From assembly GCF_900104705.1 (NCBI RefSeq), contig NZ_LT629734.1:2294001-2358000 (forward strand): DNA of 64,000 bases, in the 5' to 3' direction. A program made the position numbers and the translations under genes. Under the pieces are notes generated by a model. That model did no database searches. It was given only the letters and a program-made list of their open reading frames with translations, and had not been told where the DNA came from. Positions 34,094 through 43,921 of this stretch are shown here, piece by piece (position 1 is the first letter of the stretch; each line of letters opens with the position of its first letter). Origin of the DNA: Agrococcus carbonis. GTDB taxonomy: Bacteria > Actinomycetota > Actinomycetes > Actinomycetales > Microbacteriaceae.

Positions 34094-35115
34094 GCGACGA
34101 CGCAGGACGCCCGGCGGCGAGGTCGGGCGAGGGGCGGGCAGCCGTCGCGGGCCCGCAGCCGATGCTCGACCTCGCGCCGGAGCTCCCGGCGACGGCGGGC
34201 GAGCGGATCGAGCGTGCGGTCGCGAGCGTCATCGCCGGCAAGCGCGAGGAGATCCGCACGGTGCTCACGGTGCTGCTCGCCGAGGGGCACGTGCTGCTCG
34301 AGGATGTGCCGGGCGTCGGCAAGACGCAGCTCGCCCGCGCCTTCGCCGCGGCCGTCGGCGGCACCGTGCGCCGCATCCAGTGCACCCCCGACCTGCTGCC
34401 GAGCGACATCACCGGCATGTCGATGCTCGACCAGCGCTCGGGCGAGCTGCGCTTCCAGCCGGGCCCGGTGTTCGCCAACATCGTCATCGCCGACGAGATC
34501 AACCGCGCGAGCCCCAAGACGCAGGCGGCGCTGCTCGAGTGCATGGCCGAGGGGCAGGTGACCGTCGACGGCGTCACGCACGTGCTGCCGAAGCCGTTCC
34601 TCGTCGTCGCGACGCAGAACCCCATCGACATGGAGGGCACCTACGCGCTGCCCGAGGCGCAGCGCGACCGCTTCATGGCTCGGCTCGAGCTCGGCTACCC
34701 CGACGAGGACGCCGAGCACGCGATGGTGTCGGCGCGCGAGACGGCACAGCCGCTCGACTCGGTGACCGCGGTGACGACGCAGGAGCAGTTCCAGGCCGAG
34801 ATCGACGCCGCGCACGCGGTGCGCGCGCACGAGCTCGTCGAGCGCTACGCCGTGCGGCTCGCCCGCGCGACCCGCGCCCACCCCGACGTGCGGCTCGGCG
34901 CGAGCCCGCGCGCGACGCTGCAGCTCGTGCGCGCGGCGAAGGCGCACGCGCACCTGAGCGGCCGCGACTGGCTCTCGCCCGACGACGTGCGCGCGCTCGC
35001 CGTGCACGTGCTGCCGCACCACCTCGTGATGCACGACCCGCACGCGCGCTACCAGGACGCGCGCGACGTGGTCTCTCAGGCGCTCGCCCAGACGGTCGCC
35101 CCCGTCATGCGCTGA
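34090..35115 (+). CDS. MoxR-family AAA+ ATPase
   Basis: 341 aa, GTG start overlapping the cofE stop. Walker [13 protein letters not shown] (residues ~72-83), Walker [28 protein letters not shown], sensor 1 [20 protein letters not shown], Arg finger DRF, and the C-terminal lid [19 protein letters not shown]. MoxR ATPases act as chaperones for partner proteins, commonly a DUF58 and a transglutaminase protein encoded alongside, exactly as in this operon. Confidence 0.92.
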   Translation: MSDDAGRPAARSGEGRAAVAGPQPMLDLAPELPATAGERIERAVASVIAGKREEIRTVLTVLLAEGHVLLEDVPGVGKTQLARAFAAAVGGTVRRIQCTPDLLPSDITGMSMLDQRSGELRFQPGPVFANIVIADEINRASPKTQAALLECMAEGQVTVDGVTHVLPKPFLVVATQNPIDMEGTYALPEAQRDRFMARLELGYPDEDAEHAMVSARETAQPLDSVTAVTTQEQFQAEIDAAHAVRAHELVERYAVRLARATRAHPDVRLGASPRATLQLVRAAKAHAHLSGRDWLSPDDVRALAVHVLPHHLVMHDPHARYQDARDVVSQALAQTVAPVMR

Positions 35116-36323
35116 TGGCCGGCGATCGCGGGCGCGCGCGGCGCAGGGGCGCCGCGGGAGCCCCGCGCGGCGCCGGCGCTCGCGAGCGCCTGCGGGTGCG
35201 GCCGACCGCGCGCGGTGTCGCCCTCGTGCTCGTCGGCGCGGCGCTCGCGGTGGGCGCCTACTGGGAGCGGCAGATCGTGCTGCTCGTGCCCGCGGCGCTG
35301 TGCCTCGCGGTGGTCGTGCTGGGCGTGTGGTGGGCCGCCGGCGCCGTCGGCCAGGTGCGGCTGCGGGTGCCGGGCGTCATCGCCGAGGGCGAGGATGCGT
35401 GGCTCAGCATCGCGAGCGAGCGCCCGCAGGCGGGCGCTCGGTGGGAGACGTGGGGGCCGGGGCCCGAGCGCTACCTGCTGCTCGAGGGCGAGCTCGACGA
35501 CGAGGGCCGCGCGGAGCTGCCGCTCGGCGACCATCCGCGGGGGCGGTGGCGGCTCGCGCCGGTCGCGATCACGGCGTTCGACCCCTTCCGGGTGGCGCGC
35601 AGCGCCCGCACGATCGACCCGGGCGCGAGCCTCGTCGTGGGGCCCGAGATCGTGACGATCCCGCCGACGGCGCTGCGCTCCGACCGCGAGCAGGGGCGCG
35701 TCGCGCAGTCGCGCACCGCCGACGACGTCGACGCGATGGTGCGCGAGTGGCGGCACGGCGACCCGCAGCGGCGCGTGCACTGGCGCCAGACCGCCAAGCG
35801 CGGCTACCTCATGGTGCGGCAGGAGGCGAACCCTGCGAGCGATGACGACATCGTCGTGGTCGACACGGCCGGCGCCGCCGACCTCGACCGCGACGCACAC
35901 GACCGCCTCGCGCGAGCCGCGTGCTCGATCGTGCGCGCACTCGCCGGCGGGGACCGGCGCGTCGTCGTGCGCGAGACCGGCGAGCCGTCGATCGCCGCCG
36001 CCGACTGGCGCGACCGGGCGGCGGCGCTCGCGGCCTTCGCGTCGATGGAGGCGGTGGCGCCGGTGGAGGAGGGTGAGGGCACCCGCGAGCCCGGCGATGA
36101 GCACAGGTCGCGGGAGAGGTCGGAAAGGACCTCTCCTCTCAACGCCACCGCGCACGTCGTCGCGCTCGAGGAGGCCGCACCCGAGACCTGGCGCCTCGCG
36201 CCCGGCTCCACCCTGTGGCTCGTGGCGCGTGCCGACGCGCCGCCGCGCAGCAGCGCATCCGCCTCGCGCGTGCGCGTCCAGCGCTGGATCGACCACCGCG
36301 GTCCCGTGCGGGAGCTCGTGTGA
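35115..36323 (+). CDS. DUF58 membrane-anchored protein
   Basis: 402 aa. An Arg-rich N-terminus, two membrane spans (ALVLVGAALAVGAYW; IVLLVPAALCLAVVVLGVWW, residues ~38-80) and a cytoplasmic part with the DUF58 motif REWRHGDPQRRVHWRQTAKRG near residue 215, followed by a vWA-like region starting IVVVDTAG. A charged insertion (~residues 317-345) is poorly conserved. It is the usual partner of MoxR. Overlaps the MoxR gene by one base (TGATG) and the next gene by 4. Confidence 0.88.
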   Translation: MAGDRGRARRRGAAGAPRGAGARERLRVRPTARGVALVLVGAALAVGAYWERQIVLLVPAALCLAVVVLGVWWAAGAVGQVRLRVPGVIAEGEDAWLSIASERPQAGARWETWGPGPERYLLLEGELDDEGRAELPLGDHPRGRWRLAPVAITAFDPFRVARSARTIDPGASLVVGPEIVTIPPTALRSDREQGRVAQSRTADDVDAMVREWRHGDPQRRVHWRQTAKRGYLMVRQEANPASDDDIVVVDTAGAADLDRDAHDRLARAACSIVRALAGGDRRVVVRETGEPSIAAADWRDRAAALAAFASMEAVAPVEEGEGTREPGDEHRSRERSERTSPLNATAHVVALEEAAPETWRLAPGSTLWLVARADAPPRSSASASRVRVQRWIDHRGPVRELV

Positions 36324-38584
36324 GCGGCGTGACGGAGCAGCGGCGCTCGACCGGTCCGGCGCCCGCGGCCCCCGCATCCGACCCTGCGCCCCGGCGGGAG
36401 CCTCGCCTCCGCGCGCGCGGCGCGGGCGTGGTCGAGACGCTCGCGCTCGCGGCGCTGCCGGTCGCGTGGCTGTGGTCGGCGATCACGGTGCTCGGCGAGG
36501 CGTGGCTGTGGCCGGTGGCCGGCGCCGTCGGCTCGATGGCGGTCGCGGCGGCGCTCGTGCGGCAGGCGGGCGCGCCGGTGTTCGGCTCCGCAGCGGCGGC
36601 GATCGTGGGGTTCGGATGGGTGACCGCGCTCACGGCTCCCGAGGAGGCGCTGCTCGGCGTCGTGCCGACGCCGGAGTCGTTCCCGGTGTCGATGCAGGTG
36701 CTGAGCGACGGGGTGCTCGCGATCGCGTGGGCGCCGTCGACGCCGATCGACGCGCGCGGCGCGGTGCTCGCGGCCGTCGTGGCCGCAGCCGTCATGATCG
36801 CGGCGATCGTCGACCTCATGGCGCACGCGCTGCGGCTGCCGGCCGTCGCGGTGGCGTTCGCGGCCGTGCCGCTGCTGCTGCCGATCGCCTTCCGCATCGA
36901 CGTGCCGTGGTGGCACGCGCTGCCCGGCGTCGTCGCCACGGCGTGCGTGCTCGCGGCGCCCGCGCTCGATGAGCGGCTGCTCGCGCGCCGCGGGTGGCTC
37001 GCGCCCATCGCGCTCGTCGGCGCCGCCGCGGTGCTCGCGGCCGCGGTGCCGCTCATCGCCCCGGCGCCCCGCGACGTCGACTGGGACCTGCCGACGCTCG
37101 ACGAGGTCTTCACCCCCGCGACGCCCGTCCTCAGCACCGAGATCGACCTGGGCGACGAGCTGCGCCGGCCCGCCGACCGGCCGGTGTTCACCTACTCGAC
37201 CGCCGACGGGCAGCCGATGCCGACGCGCCTCATGACGCTGCCGCAGGCGGGGGAGTCGGGCTTCGAGGCCGTGACGCCGCAAGCCGGCAGCCCCGGGGCG
37301 CTCGTCGAGGGGGCGGCGAGCGTCGAGGCGACGCAGATGACGGTGCGGATGGGCGCCGTGCAGGCCGAGAGCCTGCCGATGCCCGAGCGCGCGCTCGGTG
37401 CGCGCGTGCCCGAGGGATCGAGCTGGGACGACGCGAACGACGCGCTGCGGCTGAGCGCCGACATCGACACGCAGGGCCTCGAGTACACCGCCTCGGGGAC
37501 CCGGTCGCCGCCGCTCGTGGCGCTGCCGGCCGCGGGCGCCTCGAGCGGCCACGATGCCGAGCGCGCGCTGCCCGAGGCCGCGGCCGCGATCGCGGCGCGG
37601 GGCGCGGCGCTCGTCGACGACGGCATGAGCGCCACCCAGCGCGTGCTCGCCGTGCACGGGGCGATGACGAGCGGCCTCTGGAACTACTCCGAGGAGCTCG
37701 ACCTGCCCGGCTTCGGCGGCTCGGGCGGCGGCGACGGCTGGGCGGCGCTCGAGGGCTTCCTCGAGACGCGCAGCGGCTACTGCGTGCACTACGCGAGCGC
37801 GACCGCCGCGCTGCTGCGCGGCGCGGGCGTGCCCTCGCGCGTCGTCGTCGGCTTCCTGCCCGGCTCCGAGATCTCGGGCGGCTGGGCGGTCTCGACCAAC
37901 GAGATGCACGCGTGGGCCGAGGCCTGGCTCGACGACTTCGGATGGGTGCGCGTCGAGACGACGCCCGGCGCCGGCACGGGCGCCGCGAGCCCGACGGGCG
38001 ATGTGCCGACCCGCAGCCCCGAGCCGCAGCCGACCGAGACCGAGGAGCCCGTCGAGAGCGAGGAGCCGAGCCCGTCGCCGACACCCTCGGCCACGGCGAC
38101 CGCTCCGGCGCCCACCGCGTCAGCGACGCCCGCGCCCCAGGTGGAGCGCGGGCCGGCGATCGACCCGGCGCTCGTGCGCGGGATCCTCCTCGCGCTCGGC
38201 ATCGCCCTGCTGCTCGCGCTGCCCGCGCTCGTGCGGCTCGCGCAGCGCCGGCTGCGCCTGCGCCGCGGTGCGCCGGGCGGCTGGCACGAGCTGCGCGCGA
38301 CGCTCGCCGACCTCGGTACCAGGCTGCCCGCATCCGCGACGCCGGGCGCACTGCAGGCGGCGATCGCGGCGCGTGCGCCGGATGCGGCTGCCGCGGCCGA
38401 CCGGGTGCGGCTCGCCGCGGAGCGCGCGGTGTTCGACGCGGGTCCGCGCGAGCCCGGCGTCGTCGACGACGACGTGCGGTCGGTGCGGCGGTCGCTCGCC
38501 GCGGCGTCGCCGCCGTGGCGACGCGCGATCGCGGTCATCCTGCCGCCGAGCCTGCTGGGCGTGGTGCGCCGGAGCGAGGATTGA
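36320..38584 (+). CDS. Transglutaminase-like membrane protein
   Basis: 754 aa. About seven N-terminal spans (residues 35-245), an outside domain with the transglutaminase core: Cys in RSGYCVHYASATAALLRGAG (~residue 488), His in NEMHAWAEAWLDDFGW (~528), and VRVETTPG where Asp is commonly replaced. A Pro/Thr/Glu-rich linker (~560-610) leads to a last span (ILLALGIALLLALPALV) and a C-terminal DUF4129-like cytoplasmic tail. Third member of the MoxR-DUF58-transglutaminase set, thought to act on the cell envelope. GTG start at 36320 overlaps the DUF58 stop. Confidence 0.87.
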   Translation: MSGVTEQRRSTGPAPAAPASDPAPRREPRLRARGAGVVETLALAALPVAWLWSAITVLGEAWLWPVAGAVGSMAVAAALVRQAGAPVFGSAAAAIVGFGWVTALTAPEEALLGVVPTPESFPVSMQVLSDGVLAIAWAPSTPIDARGAVLAAVVAAAVMIAAIVDLMAHALRLPAVAVAFAAVPLLLPIAFRIDVPWWHALPGVVATACVLAAPALDERLLARRGWLAPIALVGAAAVLAAAVPLIAPAPRDVDWDLPTLDEVFTPATPVLSTEIDLGDELRRPADRPVFTYSTADGQPMPTRLMTLPQAGESGFEAVTPQAGSPGALVEGAASVEATQMTVRMGAVQAESLPMPERALGARVPEGSSWDDANDALRLSADIDTQGLEYTASGTRSPPLVALPAAGASSGHDAERALPEAAAAIAARGAALVDDGMSATQRVLAVHGAMTSGLWNYSEELDLPGFGGSGGGDGWAALEGFLETRSGYCVHYASATAALLRGAGVPSRVVVGFLPGSEISGGWAVSTNEMHAWAEAWLDDFGWVRVETTPGAGTGAASPTGDVPTRSPEPQPTETEEPVESEEPSPSPTPSATATAPAPTASATPAPQVERGPAIDPALVRGILLALGIALLLALPALVRLAQRRLRLRRGAPGGWHELRATLADLGTRLPASATPGALQAAIAARAPDAAAAADRVRLAAERAVFDAGPREPGVVDDDVRSVRRSLAAASPPWRRAIAVILPPSLLGVVRRSED

Positions 38585-38629
38585 GTGGTTCCTGAGCCGC
38601 GGCGGCCGATCGCGGCATCCGCGGGCGCT

Positions 38630-38635
38630 TAGGCT
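38630..38635 (+). promoter_or_regulatory. -10 box TAGGCT of cofC, leaderless arrangement
   Basis: TAGGCT ends 7 nt before ATG 38643, with no ribosome site other than weak GGGCGG. Confidence 0.5.
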
Positions 38636-38642
38636 GGGCGGC

Positions 38643-39248
38643 ATGCTGTGGTCGGTCGTGATCCCCGTGAAGGGCTCGATCGGCAAGTCGCGCCTTCGCG
38701 CGGGCGACGCCCGGGCCGCGCTCGCGGTCGCGTTCGCGCGCGACACGATCGCTGCGGCCCGAGCCGCCGCGTGCGTCGACCGCGTCGTCGTCGTCACCGC
38801 CGACCGCGACGTCGTGCGCGGGATCGCCGGCGTCGACCTCGTTCCGGACCCCGAGGCCGGCCTGCGCGGCGCGATCGCCGCCGGCACCGATGCGCTCGCG
38901 CCCGACGCCCCGGCCGCGGTCATGCTCGGCGACCTCCCCGCGCTGACGCCGGAGGCGCTCGAGGGCGCGCTGGCGCTCGCAGAGCAGCATCCGCGCTCGT
39001 ACGTCGCCGACGCGCTCGCGACCGGCACGACCCTCCTCGCCGCGAGGCGAGCGGATGCGCTGCGACCGCACTTCGGCCCCGGCTCCGCCGAGCTGCACCA
39101 GCAGGCGGGGCACGTCGAGCTGCCCGTCGCGCCCGACTCGGGGCTGCGCGTCGACGTCGACGAGCTCGCCGACCTGCACCTCGCGATCGACCTCGGCGTC
39201 GGCCCGCACACGCAGGCGGTGCTGCGCGAGGCGTCCGCCGCCGCCTGA
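38643..39248 (+). CDS. cofC: 2-phospho-L-lactate/phosphoenolpyruvate guanylyltransferase
   Basis: 201 aa. Motifs: SVVIPVKGSIGKSRL (residues 4-18, nucleotide binding), VMLGDLPALTPEAL (~98) and FGPGSAELHQQAG (~142), which match CofC/FbiD. It activates phosphoenolpyruvate (actinobacteria) or 2-phospholactate with GTP for transfer to Fo by CofD. Own leaderless promoter. It faces cofD across a 389-bp repeat-filled gap, so the two converge. Confidence 0.93.
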   Translation: MLWSVVIPVKGSIGKSRLRAGDARAALAVAFARDTIAAARAAACVDRVVVVTADRDVVRGIAGVDLVPDPEAGLRGAIAAGTDALAPDAPAAVMLGDLPALTPEALEGALALAEQHPRSYVADALATGTTLLAARRADALRPHFGPGSAELHQQAGHVELPVAPDSGLRVDVDELADLHLAIDLGVGPHTQAVLREASAAA

Positions 39249-39637
39249 GGGCCCCGGGTCAAAGGGGGTCCCCTCCGCCCGCGGGGTTCGCCCACGCTCG
39301 CTGATCGAGTAGGGCCGCAGGAGCCGGCCGTCGTAGGTCGAGGAGCGCGCGCCGCAGGCGCACGCGTCACGAGACCGCCCGCGGGGTTCGCCCACGCTCG
39401 CTGATCGAGTAGGGCCGTAGGCCCGTATCGAGATCCCGGGTGTGTCGTCTCGATACGCCCTGCGGGCTACTCGACGACCGAGGGGAGTCCCCTCGCTGAT
39501 CGAGTAGAGCCGCAGGAGGCCGCCGTAGGTCGACGAGCGCGCGCCGCAGGCGCACGCGTCACGAGACCGGAGGCAGCGGATAGCCGGCCCTGCGGCCTCG
39601 TGACGGCAGCGACGCTGCGCGTCGCGGACTCCTCGAC
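39249..39637. repeat. Cluster of REP-like palindromes between cofC and cofD
   Basis: No gene in 389 nt. Seven elements in both orientations: GATCGAGTAG type at 39303, GGTCGAGGAG...CGTCACGAGACC at 39336-39376, GATCGAGTAG...GTATCGAGATC at 39403-39435, an inverted copy 39447-39475, GATCGAGTAG at 39499, GGTCGACGAG...CGTCACGAGACC at 39528-39568, and an inverted copy 39596-39638 that touches the cofD stop codon. The 27-nt lead GCGGGGTTCGCCCACGCTCG is duplicated (39281 and 39381). It probably also ends both transcripts. Confidence 0.8.
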
Positions 39638-40594
39638 CTACGGGCGCGCTGCGGCCGCGAGCGCGAGCGCCTCGCGCGCGACCTGCGCCGCCGGCCCGCC
39701 CGGCGTCAGCAGCAGCGGGCGCGCCTCCGCCGGCATGCCGAGCGCGCGGATCGCCTCGAGCGATCCCGCGTCCTCCTCGGCGACGAGCCAGCCGTCGAGC
39801 AGCCCGCCCGCCGACCGCGCGCCGTAGTGCGCGGCGACCGCAGCCGCATCCGGCTCGACCCCGATCACCTCGAGGCACGTGACGGCCATGCCGCGCACGA
39901 CCCGACCGCCGATGATGGGGGAGACCCCGACGACGGGTGCCGCCGCCGTCTCGAGCGCGTCCCGCACGCCCGGGATGCCCACGATCGTTCCGATCGAGAC
40001 GACCGGGTTCGACGGTGCGACGAGCACGACGTCGGCGTGGGCGATCGCCGCGTGCGCCGCGTCCGAGATGCGGGCGCGCTCGGCACCGTGCTGCACGAAC
40101 CGGTGCGCGGGCGCCGTCGCGCGCGTGCGCACCCACCACTCCTCGAAGTGCAGGATGCCTTCGTCGGTCACGACGTGCGTCGGCACCTCGTCGTCGGTGA
40201 CGGGCAGCAGCGTGACGCCGAGCGGCCAGCGCGCCGCGAGCCGCGCCGTCGCCTCGGTGAGCGTCGCCCCGTCGCGCAGCAGCGCCGTGCGCGCGAGGTG
40301 GGTGCCGAGGTCGAGGTCGCCGAGCGTGAACCACGGCCAGCCGACCCCGTAGGCGGCGAGCTCGCCCGCCACCCGCTCGCTCTCGCCCGCGCGGCCCCAG
40401 CCCCGCTCGGTGTCGCCGACGCCCGCGAGCGCGTACATGAGCGAGTCGAGATCGGGGCACACCTTCACGCCCGCGAGCCACATGTCGTCGCCGACGTTCG
40501 CGACCACGGTGATGTGCGCGTCGGGTGCGGCCTCCCGCAGCCCGAGCGCGAAGCGCGCCCCGCCGACGCCGCCGGCGAGCACGGTGATCCTCAT
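39638..40594 (-). CDS. cofD: 2-phospho-L-lactate transferase (Fo to F420-0/dehydro-F420-0)
   Basis: 318 aa. CofD/FbiA motifs: LAGGVGGARFALGL (residues 5-18), VANVGDDMWLAGVKVCPDLDSLMYALAG (~38-65) and APSNPVVSIGTIVGIPGVRDAL (~205-226). It joins the activated three-carbon acid made by CofC to the deazaflavin Fo. ATG 40594 has GAGGAGGG 6 nt upstream; the longer frame is not supported. It follows the ABC cassette on the same strand with a 25-nt gap and is probably part of that transcript. Confidence 0.94.
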   Translation of the reverse strand: MRITVLAGGVGGARFALGLREAAPDAHITVVANVGDDMWLAGVKVCPDLDSLMYALAGVGDTERGWGRAGESERVAGELAAYGVGWPWFTLGDLDLGTHLARTALLRDGATLTEATARLAARWPLGVTLLPVTDDEVPTHVVTDEGILHFEEWWVRTRATAPAHRFVQHGAERARISDAAHAAIAHADVVLVAPSNPVVSIGTIVGIPGVRDALETAAAPVVGVSPIIGGRVVRGMAVTCLEVIGVEPDAAAVAAHYGARSAGGLLDGWLVAEEDAGSLEAIRALGMPAEARPLLLTPGGPAAQVAREALALAAAARP

Positions 40595-40619
40595 GCGCCG
40601 TCCCTCCTCGCGCGCGCCC

Positions 40620-41479
<860 letters not shown>

Positions 41480-41483
<4 letters not shown>

Positions 41484-42601
41484 GTGCGCACCCGCCCGGT
41501 CAGCATGAGCGCCGCGAAGAGGGGCGCGCCGATGAGCGCCGTCACGATGCCCACCGGCAGCTCGCGCGGGTCGAACGCCGAGCGCGCCACGGTGTCGGCG
41601 AGCAGCAGCACGACGCCGCCCGCGAGCCCCGACGCCGGCAGCAGCAGCGCGTGCGACGCGCCCACGACGAGCCGCACCGCGTGCGGCACGACGAGCCCCA
41701 CGAACCCGATCGCCCCCGACACCGACACGAGCACGCCCGTCACGAGCGCGCACGCGACGAGCAGCGCCCAGCGGGTGCGGCGCGCGTCGATGCCGAGCGC
41801 GCCCGCCGCGTCGTCGCCGAGCGCGAGCGCGTCGAGCATGCGGCCGCTCAGCAGCAGCGGCACGGTGAGCGCGGCGCCGACGAGGGCGATCGCCGCGCTC
41901 GGCCACGTGATCGCGGCGAGCGAGCCGAGCAGCCACGCGAGGATCTGCCGGAACGCGTCGCCCGACGCGCTCCAGAAGATGACGAGCGAGACGACGGCGG
42001 TGGCGGCGGATGCGACGACGACGCCCGCGAGCACGGTGCGGGTGGGCGTCGCCCCGCCCGCCGCGGCCGCGAGCCCGAGCGTCGCGAGCAGCGCGAGCAG
42101 CGCACCGGCGAAGGCCGCGACCGGCAGGAGCACCCCGAGCCCCGCGATGAGCACGAGCACGGCGCCGACCGACGCGCCCGAGGAGACGCCGAGTAGGTAG
42201 GGGTCGGCGAGCGGGTTGCGCACGAGCGCCTGCATGACGGCGCCGGCGATCGCGAGCCCCGCGCCCACCGCGACCGCGGCGAGCACGCGCGGCAGGCGCA
42301 GGTCGGCGACGATCGCGTCGTCGATGCGCCCGAGCGGCGTCTCGCCGATGCCGAGCCGGGCCGCGAGCGCGGCGAGCGCATCGCCGGGCGCGATGCCCGC
42401 GGCGCCGAAGCACACCGCGGCGAGCACGAGCGCGACGAGCAGCGCGCCGAGCGCCGGCAGCGCCCAGCGCCGCCGTCCGCGGCCGCGGCTCGGCACGCCG
42501 CGGGCAGACCCGTCGCTGACCACCGGACCCACGGCGGACGTCCCGGCGACCGGCGGCGCCGCCGCCGGGGCCTCATGCCCCGCAGAGCCCAGCGTGGTCA
42601 C
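41480..42601 (-). CDS. FecCD-family ABC permease, proposed F420-0 importer
   Basis: 373 aa with about ten spans. Family motifs: RLPRVLAAVAVGAGLAIAGAVMQ (residues ~85-107), NPLADPYLLGVSSGAS, the coupling region GIDARRTRW and GAIGFVGLVVPH. The start is uncertain: GTG 42601 has GAGGGG about 9 nt upstream, but GTG 42523 and GTG 42634 are possible. The DNA for the extra N-terminus lies in the triple GTGGTCACGACACGCCG repeat, so part of the 5' region may be untranslated leader. Confidence 0.82.
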
Positions 42602-42678
42602 GACACGCCGCCCCTCGTCGGCTGGGGTGGTCACGACACGCCGTCCGTGCGACGCGGGCGCGGCGTGTCCTGACCACC
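42594..42678 (-). repeat. Triple GTGGTCACGACACGCCG module in the permease leader
   Basis: Plus-strand copies GTGGTCACGACACGCCG at 42594-42610 and 42627-42643, and an inverted copy CGGCGTGTCCTGACCAC from 42661. The second and third form an 18-bp stem with one mismatch and a 17-nt loop. It lies between the binding-protein gene (stop at 42729) and the permease, so it may attenuate transcription or be a mobile repeat. Confidence 0.6.
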
Positions 42679-42728
42679 CAACCGGCCGTCGGTTCGATCC
42701 GCGAGCTGCCGCCCTGTGGTGCCGCGCG

Positions 42729-43727
42729 TCACCCCAGCCCCATCTCCCGCGCGCCGTCGGCGACGAGCCGCGCGGCCGCGACCGACCCGACGCCCGCCTC
42801 GGCCATCGGGAACGGCACGACGACGAAGCGCTCCTCGCGCACGGCGGCGAGCTCCGCCGTCGCCGGGTTCGCCCGCAGCCGCTCGATCTTCGACTCGGCC
42901 GTGTGCCAAGGCGCGTCGACGAGCACGATGAGGTCGGGATCGCTCGCCGCGACCGCCTCCCACGACAGCGTCGTCCAGGTCTCGTCGACGCCCGCGGCGA
43001 CGTTCGTGAGCCCGGCGGTCTCGAGCACGAGCTGCGGGGCGCCCGAGCCCGCGCCGACGTAGGGCGCGTCCTCGCCCGACGAGTACCAGAGGGCGGATGC
43101 GTCGGAGGCGACGGGCTCGATCGTCGCGAGATCCTGGCGCTGCTCCGCCGCGAGCGCGGCGCCCGCCTCCGGCACGCCGAGCGCCGACGCGGCGGCCCCG
43201 AACTCGTCGAGCAGCGCCTCCCACGTGAGCGGCGCGACGTCGGTCGACCAGCACGCGGCGGGCGAGACCCACGTCGTGATCCCGAGCGCCTCGAGCTGCG
43301 CGCGGTCGCCGACCGCCTCGGGGGCGAAGGCCGACTCCCACCCCGCCACCACGGCATCCGGCTCGAGCTCGAGCACCGATTCGCGCGAGGGCATGCCCTC
43401 GATCGCCGCGGCGTCGCTCGGCACGCCCGCCGGCGCGGGGCCGTCGAGGAACGCGGTCGCGACGAGCGCGTCGCCCAGGCCGAGCGCGACGACGAGCTCG
43501 GCGGCGGTCGACTTGATCGCGACGATGCGCTCTGCGGGCGCGGCCCTCGGCGTCACCGCGACGCCGCAGTCCTCGATCGTCGCGGCGGTCGGCGTCGCTC
43601 CGGGGTCGACGGGACCGGCGGCCGGTGCCGAGCAGCCGGCGAGGGCGACGGCGAGGCCGAGGGCGAGTGCGCTGGCGGCGAGGGAGGAGGCGCGGCGCGA
43701 CGGGCGCGGGCGGCGGGGTGCGGGCAT
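42729..43727 (-). CDS. Substrate-binding lipoprotein, FecB/BtuF type, proposed F420-0 importer
   Basis: 332 aa. Twin-Arg-like basic start and lipobox: PSRRASSLAASALALGLAVALAGC, Cys near 33. The mature part has the type III binding-protein layout: IVAIKSTAAELVVALGLGDALVA, ESVLELEPDAVVAGWES, and SWEAVAASDPDLIVLVDAPWHT. AGGAG precedes ATG 43727. First gene of the minus-strand run that leads through permease and ATPase to cofD. A type like this was proposed to bind F420-0 in actinobacteria. Confidence 0.83.
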   Translation of the reverse strand: MPAPRRPRPSRRASSLAASALALGLAVALAGCSAPAAGPVDPGATPTAATIEDCGVAVTPRAAPAERIVAIKSTAAELVVALGLGDALVATAFLDGPAPAGVPSDAAAIEGMPSRESVLELEPDAVVAGWESAFAPEAVGDRAQLEALGITTWVSPAACWSTDVAPLTWEALLDEFGAAASALGVPEAGAALAAEQRQDLATIEPVASDASALWYSSGEDAPYVGAGSGAPQLVLETAGLTNVAAGVDETWTTLSWEAVAASDPDLIVLVDAPWHTAESKIERLRANPATAELAAVREERFVVVPFPMAEAGVGSVAAARLVADGAREMGLG

Positions 43728-43921
43728 CGGTGTGGCTCCTGGGCAGGCTGACGCGATCGGTCGGATCGGGGTCGCGCGCGGAGGTGATGCCCGGCGCACC
43801 TCCGAGTGTAATCCCGCTCGAACCCGCCACGGGCATCCCGACCCCCTACCGCGCGGCGCGCGACTGGGGTTGACTGGGCGTCCGGCGACTGCCGGTCCGC
43901 GACGAGGAAGCCGAGGACAGC
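43728..43921. promoter_or_regulatory. Divergent promoter region of the ABC cassette and the pyrimidine-type operon
   Basis: Minus strand: TACACT (43810-43805) is a likely -10 for the binding-protein gene; its leader contains the hairpin GGAGGTG/CACCTCC (43780-43803). Plus strand: TTGACT at 43870-43875 resembles a -35, but no matching -10 was found. No cobalamin-riboswitch-like conserved box was seen. Confidence 0.4.
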
